DNA from: Eutypella sp. D-1
Taxonomy: Eukaryota > Ascomycota > Sordariomycetes > Xylariales > Diatrypaceae
Reading direction: 5' to 3'
Length of the DNA stretch: 64,000 nucleotides
Assembly (NCBI GenBank): GCA_023313575.1
Contig: JAJTTP010000010.1
Span: 1,054,001 to 1,118,000 of the forward strand
The first letter of the stretch is position 1; the number at the start of each line of letters is the position of its first letter. Of this stretch, positions 25,231 to 35,345 are shown in pieces. The notes below the pieces were generated by a model, which was not told the origin of the DNA, did not search any database, and was given only the letters and a program-made list of their open reading frames with translations. Made by a program: the position numbers and the translations under genes.

Positions 25231-25523
25231 TCAAGCGGAAAGAGCCCGCCACAAGTGGTCTGCAATCGAGGTTAGCTTTGGGGCGGTGAGTCAACTCATG
25301 GAGAGACATCGGCTGACCTGAGATATAATCCTATAGTTGAGATGTTAGTGAGAGAGTCAGATAGGGAAGGAAGCATGAGGCTTCATCTTCTTAGGAAACG
25401 AAGCCAAGCATCTCAAGAGGGGAAATGCCACAGCGTTACATCAGTGATGACGATGGCCATCTATATATGGGTAAAGTTATATACACATACCTGCGAAGTA
25501 AAGACTGATGAGCGCCCGATCAT
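25231..25523 (-). CDS. Arginine attenuator peptide (AAP) uORF, three exons with a 13-nt microexon
   Basis: This regulatory uORF in the CPA1 leader encodes 24 residues, the same length as the Neurospora arg-2 AAP. Exon 1 is 25523-25491 (MIGRSSVFTSQ). Exon 2 is 25330-25318, 13 nt, coding DYIS plus the first base of the next codon. Exon 3 is 25259-25231 (completes D, then HLWRALSA and TGA). Intron 1 (160 nt) has donor GTATGT, branch CACTAAC and acceptor CTATAG. Intron 2 (58 nt) has a weak donor GTCAGC, branch GCTAAC and acceptor TTGCAG. The family-critical Asp at position 12 is the first residue of the microexon. The uORF ATG has C at -3 and A at +4, a poor context that would allow leaky scanning to CPA1. 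From work on Neurospora and yeast, the nascent AAP stalls ribosomes when arginine is high. Confidence 0.9.
25287..25293. promoter_or_regulatory. TGAGTCA, CPC1/Gcn4-type site inside AAP intron 2
   Basis: An exact TGAGTCA lies within intron 2 of the AAP uORF, downstream of the likely transcription start of CPA1. CPC1 (Gcn4-type bZIP) activates arg-2 in Neurospora, so a site near CPA1 would fit. A 7-bp match can also occur by chance. Confidence 0.35.
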
Positions 25524-26866
25524 GGGGGCTACTAGATCAAATCCAATTAGAAGAGGGAGAAATAGGACGATATCATGCGGGGGAGGCTAAATAGTATTGC
25601 TCTCCTAGATTTTGGTTTGGTGTGCGTGAGTTGGTATTTTAGGTATAGACAAGAATTGGTAGAAAAATTCTTGGGATATGTCGTGTAAAGAAGAAGGTAG
25701 AAAAAAAATTCGAAAGGAAGATATGCTGGCAAATTTAGGCAAGGCGGGGCGGGTTGAAAAAGGGAGCAAGCAATTGATTGATGATGACTGAATGTGGACA
25801 TTGGGGGACATTGGGGGACTCCTGGACTCGCAACTTTAACCCTCGCTCCGGCTCCCGTTAAAAAGGCAGTAGAAGAAATTTCATTGGCTTATCTCATTGA
25901 TTTAACGGGGTACCCCACTAAAGCTATCAACATCTGGAAGAGCTGACCGGTGGGTTGGGTCTCTTGGTTGAGAAGGACTTGGTCCAATTGGCTGACCTAA
26001 ATTGGAAATCTATTAGCTTTAAGTGCATATCTCCCCGTCTGGACCCTTTTCAAGCCTTTTCACTTTTTCTGCAGCGCCGAAAACGGCATCCATTTTTACA
26101 CTTGCCGTCCTGCACGCCCAGCCATATCGCAGATTTGACACCCTACGACTGCATCAACTCCGCACCCTTTTCTAAGACTAGTTACATTAGCAAGTAGCTA
26201 GTTGGGCATGTTAAGAACATATAACATACCTTAGGTAGGTAGATAACAGGTATCTTGCTTACTAGGAGTTTTTACTATCACATTGTAACAACCCCTGGAG
26301 ATTATTCATTCTAGATGCACATAATATCACAGCTAAAAATAAGATATGATCTTTCTACTGCTATGTAAATAGATGCAATGTTATAACATCACACCAATCT
26401 GAAGAGCGGTCTGATCATGAAGAAAAAATCATGCATACTTAAGTACTTATATAGACTTTAGTTCCCGGTTTTGAGTACCTATAATCTCAATCCTGGCTGT
26501 CAAGTAATTAGCTTTAAGTTGCCCCTATTCCCAACAATACTAGATTGGAAAGACCCACTTGCTCCAGCTATAGGTATGCAGCACCCCAGTCATAATCCAT
26601 CCGGTGCGAATATCAGGAACTAAGCCAAACTGCATGATAATTCCGCAGCGGCGAAAGCAACCAACCGCAGTATTCACACAAAGAAGCACGTAGACATGGG
26701 GGGGTTCAAGAATAGGTCCATCGGCGCAGGGCCGGATTTCCAGAGCAAGACGCCAAGTATCATCTTACGCATTTGAGAATAGGTATTCGTCATTGCCGGG
26801 GCCGTTATGCCGGGCCCGCAATCATATGTGTATATATACAACGGGGGTGGAAGCTACAACCACTCT
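25524..26866. other. Intergenic, CPA1 promoter and ETF beta 3' flank
   Basis: This gap holds the CPA1 upstream region (25524-25900) with A/T tracts, then AT-rich DNA with a TAGGTAGGTAG element near 26233. No gene supported. Confidence 0.5.
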
Positions 26867-28046
26867 CTATAGGGCGCCGAGCTCCTTGAGCTTGCCCACT
26901 AGTCCGTCGACATCCTCGACCTTTCCACCTCCTTGTCTCGGCGCGGGTTCTGCGTACGGAAAATTATTAGTCAAAATAAATGAAAGGGAGACCCAAAAGG
27001 GGGGGTTGGGAGGTCAAAAAGAGACTGGACAATTCCAGGAGTGAGAGCTAGGAAGGCGCGAAACATACCCGTGACCTTGACGACCTTCAACCGCCTCTCG
27101 TTGGCAACGCCGAGATCGCTCAGGGACATCTTAACGAGGGGCTTCTTCTTAGCCTTCATAATGTTGGGCAGGCTGGCGTAGCGGGGCTCGTTGAGGCGGA
27201 GGTCAGTGGTGATGATCATGGGAAGGGTGGCGCGGACGGTAGCGACGCCGCCGTCGACCTCCTGCGTGACTTCGACCTGGTCCTTGCCCTCGACGAACCG
27301 CACGGCGCTCGCCTGCGTCGCCTGTCCCCAGCCCAGCAGGCCCGCGAGCATCTGGCCCGTCTGCGCCGCGTCATCGTCGATGCTCTGCTTGCCGAGGATG
27401 ACGAGGTTGGAGTTCTCTTGCTTCACGACGGCCTGCAGGAGCTTAGCCACGGTGAGGGGCTCGAGCCCGCCAGTCCCGCCTTCCGCCTCCTCTTTAACCT
27501 CGACGTGGATGCCGCGGTCCGCGCCCATGGCCATGGCGGTGCGCAGGACGTCCTGCGCCTTGGCGGGCCCCGCCGACAGCACGCAGATGTCCTCCACGCC
27601 GCCCGGCGCCGTCTTGCGCTCCCGGATCCGCACCGCCTCCTCCACCGACAGTTCGTCGAACGGGTTCATGCTGTGCTTCACGCCCGCCGTCTCCACGCCC
27701 GTCTGGGCCTTATTCACGCGCGGTTTGACCTGTCAGAGAACTCGCCTACCCCCTCTCCCCCGACGAGGAGAGATGTAGGCCCCCTTGGGTTAGCTTTCTC
27801 ATAACTCAAATTCTTTCCCCCATGCGAACCAGAATATCCCCCCTTCCCCTGACACAACTTGGGATTTTTTTTTCCGCCCCATGCTCGTAGTGATGAGCTC
27901 CCTTTGTCCCGCCTCCCATGTGGTGCGGACCGAATCATGCATCGCGCGAGGACGGACGTAAATGTTTCGAGGGGGGCGGGCTGGGCTAGGCTTACCGCAT
28001 AGTCGATGACCCTCTTAACGGGGACGAGGATCCGTAACGCCGACAT
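26867..28046 (-). CDS. Electron transfer flavoprotein beta subunit
   Basis: Mitochondrial matrix ETF beta, partner of the FAD-carrying alpha subunit. It passes electrons from acyl-CoA and other dehydrogenases to ETF-ubiquinone oxidoreductase. Exons: 28046-27996, 27729-27069 and 26949-26867, giving 264 residues, the usual size. The start MSALRILVPVKRVIDYA and the junction to VKPRVNKAQTGVE match the family N-terminus. The signature LGKQSIDDDAAQTGQMLAGLLGW (listed in two parts: LGKQSIDDDAAQ, TGQMLAGLLGW) and the recognition region RLNEPRYASLPNIMKAKKKP are present. The last intron leads to a short Lys/Gly-rich end (GLVGKLKELGAL). No cleavable presequence is evident, as is common for ETF beta. A CCTCGG box lies about 410 bp upstream. 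Confidence 0.96.
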
Positions 28047-29083
28047 CAGGTAGGTGTGTGGTAGGCAAGTAGGTAGGTATACTGCAGTCCCCTTTTCTAG
28101 CTAGCTCGAGCTATCTAGGTAACTATCGCGAAGATTTGACGGGTCGAGGGGGGGAGTAAAGCAGTCGATAGCGCCAGCGGGTCCGGAGGGGTGGCGTCGT
28201 AGGGGGTTGGATGCACGCTGGAAGATTATGCTTTGCTTGAAGAATTAAAAAAAGACAAATCAATCGACTCGTTCCGTGACAGGTCTCTCGGCTACTGGTG
28301 CGGCCGCGGTTGTCGTTGTCTATTCGGGATGACGCAGTGTATTCTGAAATAGTAAAGGGAGAGAGCAATTAAGCAAGCAAACAAGCACCACACAGCTAGT
28401 CCACCCACCTTGAAAAGTGATGGGAGGGCCGATGACCGGCAGTAGCCGGTTTTAACCTCGGCGGGCTGGGGCTACCAAAGCTCCACATGTTAAGCAGCAG
28501 TCGCCCATTGACCAACCAAATGGAAGAAGGGGCAGAAATGGCCTCACAGAATATAGCATTTAAACACCCGAAAGCCTACTTTAGGTAGGCATCTAGATCA
28601 TTGTCGGCATCAATTTTGCGAGTCTAGCGTGGGTTGCATTTGAAGATTCAAGGATAATAATTTGGAATTACCATGCATCAGGTATTTAAGAAAGGGTGGT
28701 CCACCATAAGAATCACATGCCAAGACATCAAAATCAAGAGACAAGGGCACGTGAACATGAGCGAACCCTTCACAAAAAGCCGTTAATTAGCAGCAGGAGG
28801 GTGACACGATAATGCCAGAAAGATCGTATATAGCACGCTACCCAAAGAACTCCGTCTAGATAACTAGATCCCCGTGACTAAGGCCAAACAGAAATCAAAG
28901 AGTAATCATACAGCCATCCATATAGTAATAATAGTAAGTTAGCTTCTTGTATACCTTACCAACCGACCTTCCCGGAATACACATCATAGGTGATATCCCC
29001 TCCATACTCGCTTCGCCCTCGCCTACTAAACTCCATATTCCCACTTCCTCGTCCATTCCAGACAGACACATGGAAGATGCCGA
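28047..29083. other. Intergenic, ETF beta promoter and ArfGAP 3' flank
   Basis: The region contains TAGGTAGG elements at about 28050-28080, a CTAGCTAGCTCGAGCTA palindrome-like stretch near 28098, and a CCTCGG motif at 28456-28461. No further gene. Confidence 0.5.
28456..28461. promoter_or_regulatory. CCTCGG, possible fatty-acid response box for ETF beta
   Basis: CCTCGG is the core bound by FarA/FarB (CTF1)-type regulators of fatty-acid catabolism in filamentous ascomycetes. A single 6-bp copy here is weak evidence. Confidence 0.25.
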
Positions 29084-30685
29084 TCACCAATCGTCCCACT
29101 CATCGTCCTTCTTCTTTGCCGGGGCGGCGGTGCCGGGGCCAGGCGGAGGGACCGCCGGCGCGTTCGCGCTCTTGTTCGCGCCCATGGCCGACGTACCGAT
29201 GGAGCTGTACTTGGGGCCGGTGCCGTGGCGCTGGTCGGCGACGGATGAGAAGTCGTCCCAGAAGGACCTCCTGGAGTCGTCCATCTGTTGAGCCTGGCGG
29301 GTCCGCCCGTCCGGACCCTCGACAAATCGTGAGAGGCTATCCTGCGCACCCTTTGCGCCCGCCTGCGCTACCCGCCCCACGTTGCCCGCGGCGAGCCGTG
29401 CTTGGGCCGCGAAATCCGAAGACGATAGCTATTGGGGGAGCGTGGCATGTTAGCTAGGGGTCTGTACTACATTGGACAAGGTTCCCCGGGGATTTCATAG
29501 AATGACGGGAAAGATCAAAAGATGCATGCACCTACCTGTTTAGCCGTAGGTTGTATGAAGTCCGCGTTGACGTTCTTGACCGTACTAGTGAACCAGCCCC
29601 AGCCCTTCGTCACGGTCGCCACGGCATCCCTCTGGATATCGCTGAGGTCCGGCAGGCCAGTCTCGTTTTCGTTCTTCGGGGACGCCGGCGTGTTCCCGAA
29701 CCCGGCATACTTGCCACCCTGATTAGGCGGCAGGTCCGCGGAACGCGCGGCGTTCTCCTCGCCCAGTCGGGCAAAGTACTTGTCGTCAACCTTGGCCTTT
29801 CCACCTTGTTGCGGTCCTCCCGCCGCCGAGCGGCTGGGGCTCGACGTTCTGCTGCCCTGGAGTGGAGTATTTGTTCGGCTTCCGCTCAGACCCTGCGATT
29901 TCGGTTTCGGCTTCGCGAGGCCCTGGGCGGTGGGCTGGGGCGTGGTAGAAGCGGAAGTGGACGCGACGCTGGACTTTCGTTCGCCGGGGACGTACTCCCT
30001 GCCCTCGACCTTGGCACTGAGACGCTCTTTCCATTCCTCGCCAACCTCGCCGCCGTAGCGCTCGGCGATAGTAGCGTCATCCCAGGTAAGCCCGCGCATC
30101 TGAGTATCGTCGTGTTCCTCAAAGAAGCTGCGCCAGCCCTTGTTCCCGCCCAGTCGCATACGTTCGATTTCGGCCTGCTTAAACGCGTCCATGGTTACGG
30201 ATCGCACAAAGGAGATATGCACGCCCAGCCCCCGGTGCACGCCGGCGCATGACAGGCAAATGAACACCCCGAACTTGGGGCTGGCCCACTGAGGGTTCGG
30301 GGCATTGCAGTCGCAGCATTGGTTGTTGTCATTGGTTTTTTGGATTGCGAGGAGCTGTAGGACGCGTCGAAATGGGTGGGAAAGTTAGTCTCAGTTGCCT
30401 TGCCCTTGATTGTTTAACGTGTTCACCCGAAATGTTTGATAATTTGGGATAATTTGGTTGACAATTGACGAGAGGGAAAGGCGGTCGGGTCGGTTGAGGA
30501 AACCTGGAACAAGGGAAACAGGCCGAGGGGGGGAGCGGAATGCAGGTGGAATATGGAATCCATACAAACTACCTACATATGTAGGTATGGAATCCATACC
30601 TAGGTATAAAATCCAATAACTATTCAAGTACACATACCTTTGATCGAGTTTCTGGGTCGACTTCCCACATTGCTTTGGTAGCCAT
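29084..30685 (-). CDS. ArfGAP, Gcs1/ArfGAP1 type
   Basis: GTPase-activating protein for Arf1, acting in Golgi vesicle transport. Exons: 30685-30638 ([16 protein letters not shown]), 30354-29536 and 29428-29084, giving 403 residues. The zinc finger is [20 protein letters not shown] followed by [20 protein letters not shown]; the four Cys and the arginine finger (HRGLG) are intact. Downstream are a low-complexity Ser/Thr/Pro linker, the block [10 protein letters not shown], and an amphipathic Trp-containing stretch ([14 protein letters not shown]) resembling a curvature-sensing ALPS-type helix. The C-terminus is [10 protein letters not shown], as in the Gcs1 family. Exon 3 is mostly Gly/Ala/Pro with the conserved [10 protein letters not shown]. 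Confidence 0.95.
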
Positions 30686-32273
30686 GGTGGGAATTTGGAT
30701 GTGCCTGACCGCACAATTCTCGTTTCTAACTCGGCAATGGGGGGTTGATGTTGGTCGATTGGTTTAGTTGTCCGGTTGTAGCCTGTAAGGATGGGGAGGG
30801 GAGTGTCTTTCAAAAATGCAGTCAGTGTCTGCAGGTGGTGTCTGTGCCAATTATGGGATACGTTTCCAATAGTTTATGTACTTTATTTAATATGGTTACT
30901 GTTTAATATCCACGGATGTAATATGTAATACATACATGTAGAAATCTAATATTAAAGTTGATTGAAAGGGTAACTGCAAGGTGAAATCAATCCACTCCAC
31001 ATCAAGGCCGGCTGGCCCATTCAAGCCCTGGAAGTTCCATGGTTCCAAGGAGGTAGATACAAAATAGGTTGATCAAGGATGTATACTACAGTATGAAGGA
31101 ACCTGGGAATACGCTCAGATCGAAATACTCCAGGAAGGTACACGGGTACAAAGGTGAAGGTAGTTGGTCGGTCATAAAAGATGATTGGTTGAATGAACTT
31201 TGCTCGGAAACCTTGGAACTAAATATGTCATCTGCCCCCCACATCTTCCCGCATCTGGTAGCCACGCCTGGCCACGCGTAAAGGGCAGAAAGGGGACAGT
31301 AGTTCAGTCAACTTATTATTAGTACGACTTACACCACTTACACCACTTACATAGTAAATACGAGCAGATCTCATAATCCAGCCTGCTTAACAGCTATAAG
31401 ATCGTTTGATAGTATTGTAAAAATTGCAAGTTGAGGAGGAGTGAAGTACACACGTGGATATTTCTCGTTAACTACAGCAACTAAGATATCTTCAAGCCAA
31501 GCGATCTCCAGCTTAGCCGATCTGTAGTTTCAACGAAAACAAGAGACTTCAAGGGAGCAGACGACTTGCTTACCTTGGCTGCTCGGGGATAGGAGCAAGT
31601 TCAGCAAAAGCCCCTTTATAAGTGAATGTTCTGTCCATACGATCAATAACAGCTCTAGGGTTCAAAACAGTCGCACTTGAGTCTCCCAACTTGCAGCCTG
31701 GAGTAAGTCGTCCTCGTCTCATTCAATACTACAATAGGACCCAAGAACCAAGCTCAAAGAGAACATTGTTCTAGCTATGTATACACAATGTTCTTGCGTA
31801 ATAGGAAGAAGATTCGACGGGACAGTGACGCCGCGAGACGAGCATAGGTATGCGTAGCAAGTCACTCAGAATGGGGACAAGCCATGACCATGACCATGAC
31901 CGCATTAACTGCACGTTCGTTAAGTAGTCTAATTAAAGTAGTCATTCATGATATCCTCTCGCCAGGTTCGGATTAATAAGGGATTCATCTAGACATTATA
32001 CCAAAAAAAAAGCCCTGCCGAGAAGCCAAAAAACTCCGTGTCCACCAATTTCTCTCTGAACTCACGCCCCCCCCCCTCCCCCCAAAAAGGCACCTCGTGT
32101 ACAGGAAAAAAAGAATGGAAAATAAGTTTAAAGGTTAAAAAGCAAAAAACCAACAATAGACACTTCACATCCCAGATGTACTAGACCCCCTATTACCCCA
32201 ACGGTAGGGAGTACCCGACATTCATTAACTTAAATTAAAACCCAGCTTCGTTCTTCATTCCACTTTCAACTCT
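30686..32273. other. Intergenic, ArfGAP promoter and GPI-protein 3' flank
   Basis: AT-rich DNA at 30840-31000, then mixed composition. A triplicated CATGACCATGACCATGAC run lies near 31884-31901, and C-rich and A-rich tracts at about 32065-32160. No gene or RNA recognised. Confidence 0.5.
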
Positions 32274-33200
32274 TTACATCACAAGCCCGAGCGCCGCAAG
32301 GGCAAGGGCCGCGATCCCGCCCACGGCGCGGCGGTCAGCGCCGGAGATCGGGACAGAGGGAGACTCGGTAGGAGCGACGGGGGTGTGGCCGGCGGCCGTG
32401 CCAGCCGGCACACCCTCGGCGGGCGGAGCGGGCGCGACGGCCGGCGGCACCCCTTCCCCGTTGGATCCCTCCGCGGGCGCGTGGCCACCCGGGTGTTCAC
32501 CGCTGCTGCCGGGGCCGGGGTACGGCGGGTTCGTGGGCGCGGGCACGGGGACCGGTGCCACGACGCCCGGCGGGCAGAGCGAGGACGTTATGGTGGGGAT
32601 GGCCTGTTTCGAGGGGGGGGCAGAGCCCGTGTGTCAGTCCGGTGCCCATGTCTGATGCTTGACTCTTTCTTGGGGGAGGAATGGAAGGGATGGGTGGATG
32701 GATTGGAGCTTTTGATCAATGTGAGACAACGACATGGGTGTGCTGACCTCCCCCATCCCTCTTGTGGCCAGTGGGTGAGCACACACATGATAGAGGGAGG
32801 CCGAGTGAGACACGAGATTATGAAGGCATGTGGGAGGAGGGGAAAGAAAAACAAAACAGAAAACAAGTCAGAGAAGGGAGGCGGGGCCATCGCCACAACG
32901 CGAACTTACCGTAGTCACGGTACAGGGGCAGTTGGTGACGACGAGGGTCTCGCCGGCGGTGACGGGGTACTCGCAGTCGTTGAAGGTAAGGGTGGTGGGC
33001 TCGGGGCAGACGGTGGTGAGCTCCGCGACCACGATGGCCGTCGTCACCGTCGTGTTCCAGGTCGACCACGTGGACGTCGCGATCACCGTCCCGTTGATCA
33101 CGGGCACCGCCGTCGTGGTGATGTTGGTCGCGTTCTGGGCGGTGGCGACGCCGAACAGCGCGCCGAGCGCCAGGATGCTCTTGGTGGTGCTGGGCGACAT
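32274..33200 (-). CDS. GPI-anchored cell-wall protein (CCG-6-like)
   Basis: Secreted, GPI-anchored protein of 206 residues in two exons (33200-32910, 32603-32274). The intron is 306 nt, with donor GTAAGT and acceptor ACAG. The signal peptide is MSPSTTKSILALGALFGVATA, with cleavage predicted before QN (described from composition). Residues 22-60 are Thr/Asn-rich with several N-glycosylation sequons (NAT, NIT, NGT, NTT). Next comes the Cys motif TTVCPEPTTLTFNDCEYPVT and LVVTNCPCTVTT, seen in fungal wall proteins related to Neurospora CCG-6. The middle is a Pro/Gly/Ala-rich stalk. The end is a hydrophobic helix (AVGGIAALALAALGLVM) after a small-residue omega region (ISGAD). Structural wall role inferred. 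Confidence 0.88.
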
Positions 33201-35345
33201 TTTTCTTTTCTGTGTCTCTTGCTCTTTCTTTCTTTCTATCTATCGTCTGGTGATATCTTCCTGTGTTTCTCTCCGATTTAGCTACTGCGTCTATGGCGGC
33301 CTTGGCCGTAGTTCGCTCACAACGTGAAGGGGAGCGTGCCATTGTGAGATCCCAGAACACGTTGAAAACGAGTGCGGAGTGGGGGACACCCTCCTCTTCG
33401 TCTCGTACACACAAGCACACAAGAGAGAAGAAGGGGATAGAAAGGGCATAGGGTGGGTGGCCAAGGGGGACCCCTATCCAAGTAGGCAGGCGAATGGGGG
33501 GAAGGGGGAAGGGGGTACTACTCACTGTTTAGTTATTAAAAATCGTAGTTAGCTGCGAGAGCGATGGCAAAAAAGCGATAGACCGGATGTCAGTTAACGA
33601 ATGACTTTGAAGGAAGGTAAGGGAGAGGGAGAGAGAGAGACGGGTGTGCTGCTTTTGTGCTGGATGTCTAGAAGGGAAGAAGTTTATGGACAAGAAGAGG
33701 ACGAGCAGCTGCCCTTAAGAAGAAGAGAAGGGAGAGCGGGAGCGCGCACCGCGACGGGGCTGATCTAGATGATGTTTTACTTTGCCCCCTTACCCTTCCT
33801 CTCTGTTCTCTGTTCTCTGTAATTTCCTACTCCCAACTAGCTCCTGGCCATCTGCAACTCGCAGGCTCGTTAATAAGACAGGCAGATGCCCGGCGCCGGC
33901 CAATAGAAGCGGCGGGAGCGCGAAGCCTCAGACAAAACAAGAAGCGCAGGACAAGGAACGGATTGGCGTGCCTGTCCAGCTTCTCCATCTCCATCTCCTC
34001 TCTTTTCTTTCTTTCTGTTCTAGTCCTTCCCCAATCTTCCGTAAACAGCGATCTCTCTCCCTGTTGACTCGGAAGGAATGCGCCGTCCGTCTTTAGCTGG
34101 GCATGTGTTGCGAGTCTTGTCTCGAAGTCTCGCCCTCCTTACCCTACTCGCCTACCTAAATCAGGCATGAATGTCTCTCCATTCCCATTCCATCGTATGT
34201 CCCCCTCCCTCCCTTACATATTTCTCCCTCCGTTCGGCGCGGACGATCGGTAGCTGATCTCCGGGCGACCATTAGGTCCAGTGCGTTGCGTGGGCATTTA
34301 TTACAATAGTCGCACGCGCATGCATGCAAGTAGAGAAAGAAGCAAGTCCCATTGTTTTGACTTCATTTTAGATAATTATCTTTCTTTCTTTTTGGATACC
34401 ACGGTAAGGACGGTCCAAGCTAAGTAAGTTAAAAAGCTGATTAAGACTAGACACAGGGCGGGTTCATCTTCGTATATACAGATCGCTACCTCATCATCCT
34501 GCCTTCCCCCCTTTTCCTATGTTCGTCGAATGCATCTCATCTACTGCCGCCTTTGCCCATCTTCGCTAACAAGCCGGAAGTAGCCAGGGCATCGCGCTGA
34601 TAGATTTGGCGAAGATCCTCCTGCCTGGCTTCCGCAGTCCTCTTCCTCTAAAGCCTCTTCCCCTCCCTTGCCTCTGTCTGAAGCGAAAAAAAAAATTCAA
34701 ATCAAGAAAAATCAAATCAAAATCAAAGCTCGTGGGCGACTTTTTACAATGCGTGACGTGACGATGCTCCCTATCCAAATGCTCGTATGAAGGACTCCGG
34801 TCTACCGCCGTTTCGTAGGATGTGGCCTCCGTTCCGTTCATGTCATGCTGGCGAAAAAGAAATGTCGAGAAATGGTGCAAACTGTGTTTTTGTCTTCGTT
34901 GTCAGATAGCCGGCCCCATTCCTCGCGTAACCCCGTAATACACCACCCGCGGTCATGGACAACCTCCCTGAACATGCTATGCAACCGGCTAGATATGCCA
35001 GTCGAGAATTGCTATTCGTGAAGATACCGCTCGAGAGGTGTATTCTATGCTGGTTTATCCTTGTAACGCCGCTCATGTCAGGAAATCAAGGAAAGTTGCC
35101 GGTCGAAATGAGAATGGAGACTGGATTAGCTCTCTCCAAAGCCTGACTGCCTCGAGACTGTCATTACCGCCGGAAGGAAACGATGTCGTGGACGATCAAT
35201 GTCCAGGCTGGCATGATATGGTGTAGCCCGCGTCGATGTCAATACAACAGCTATTTGGCCGCGTGAGATGTCTATCGGGTGCAGCAGCTTTCGAGGGATG
35301 TCTGCGTTGGGTTGAAGGTTTTCTATTTCTTTTGTTTTCTGTTAT
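33201..35345. other. Intergenic, GPI-protein promoter and RGS 3' flank
   Basis: Pyrimidine-rich stretches lie at 33205-33245 and 33960-34060, and purine-rich ones at 33610-33750. I find no open frame with gene-like coding character. Confidence 0.5.
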
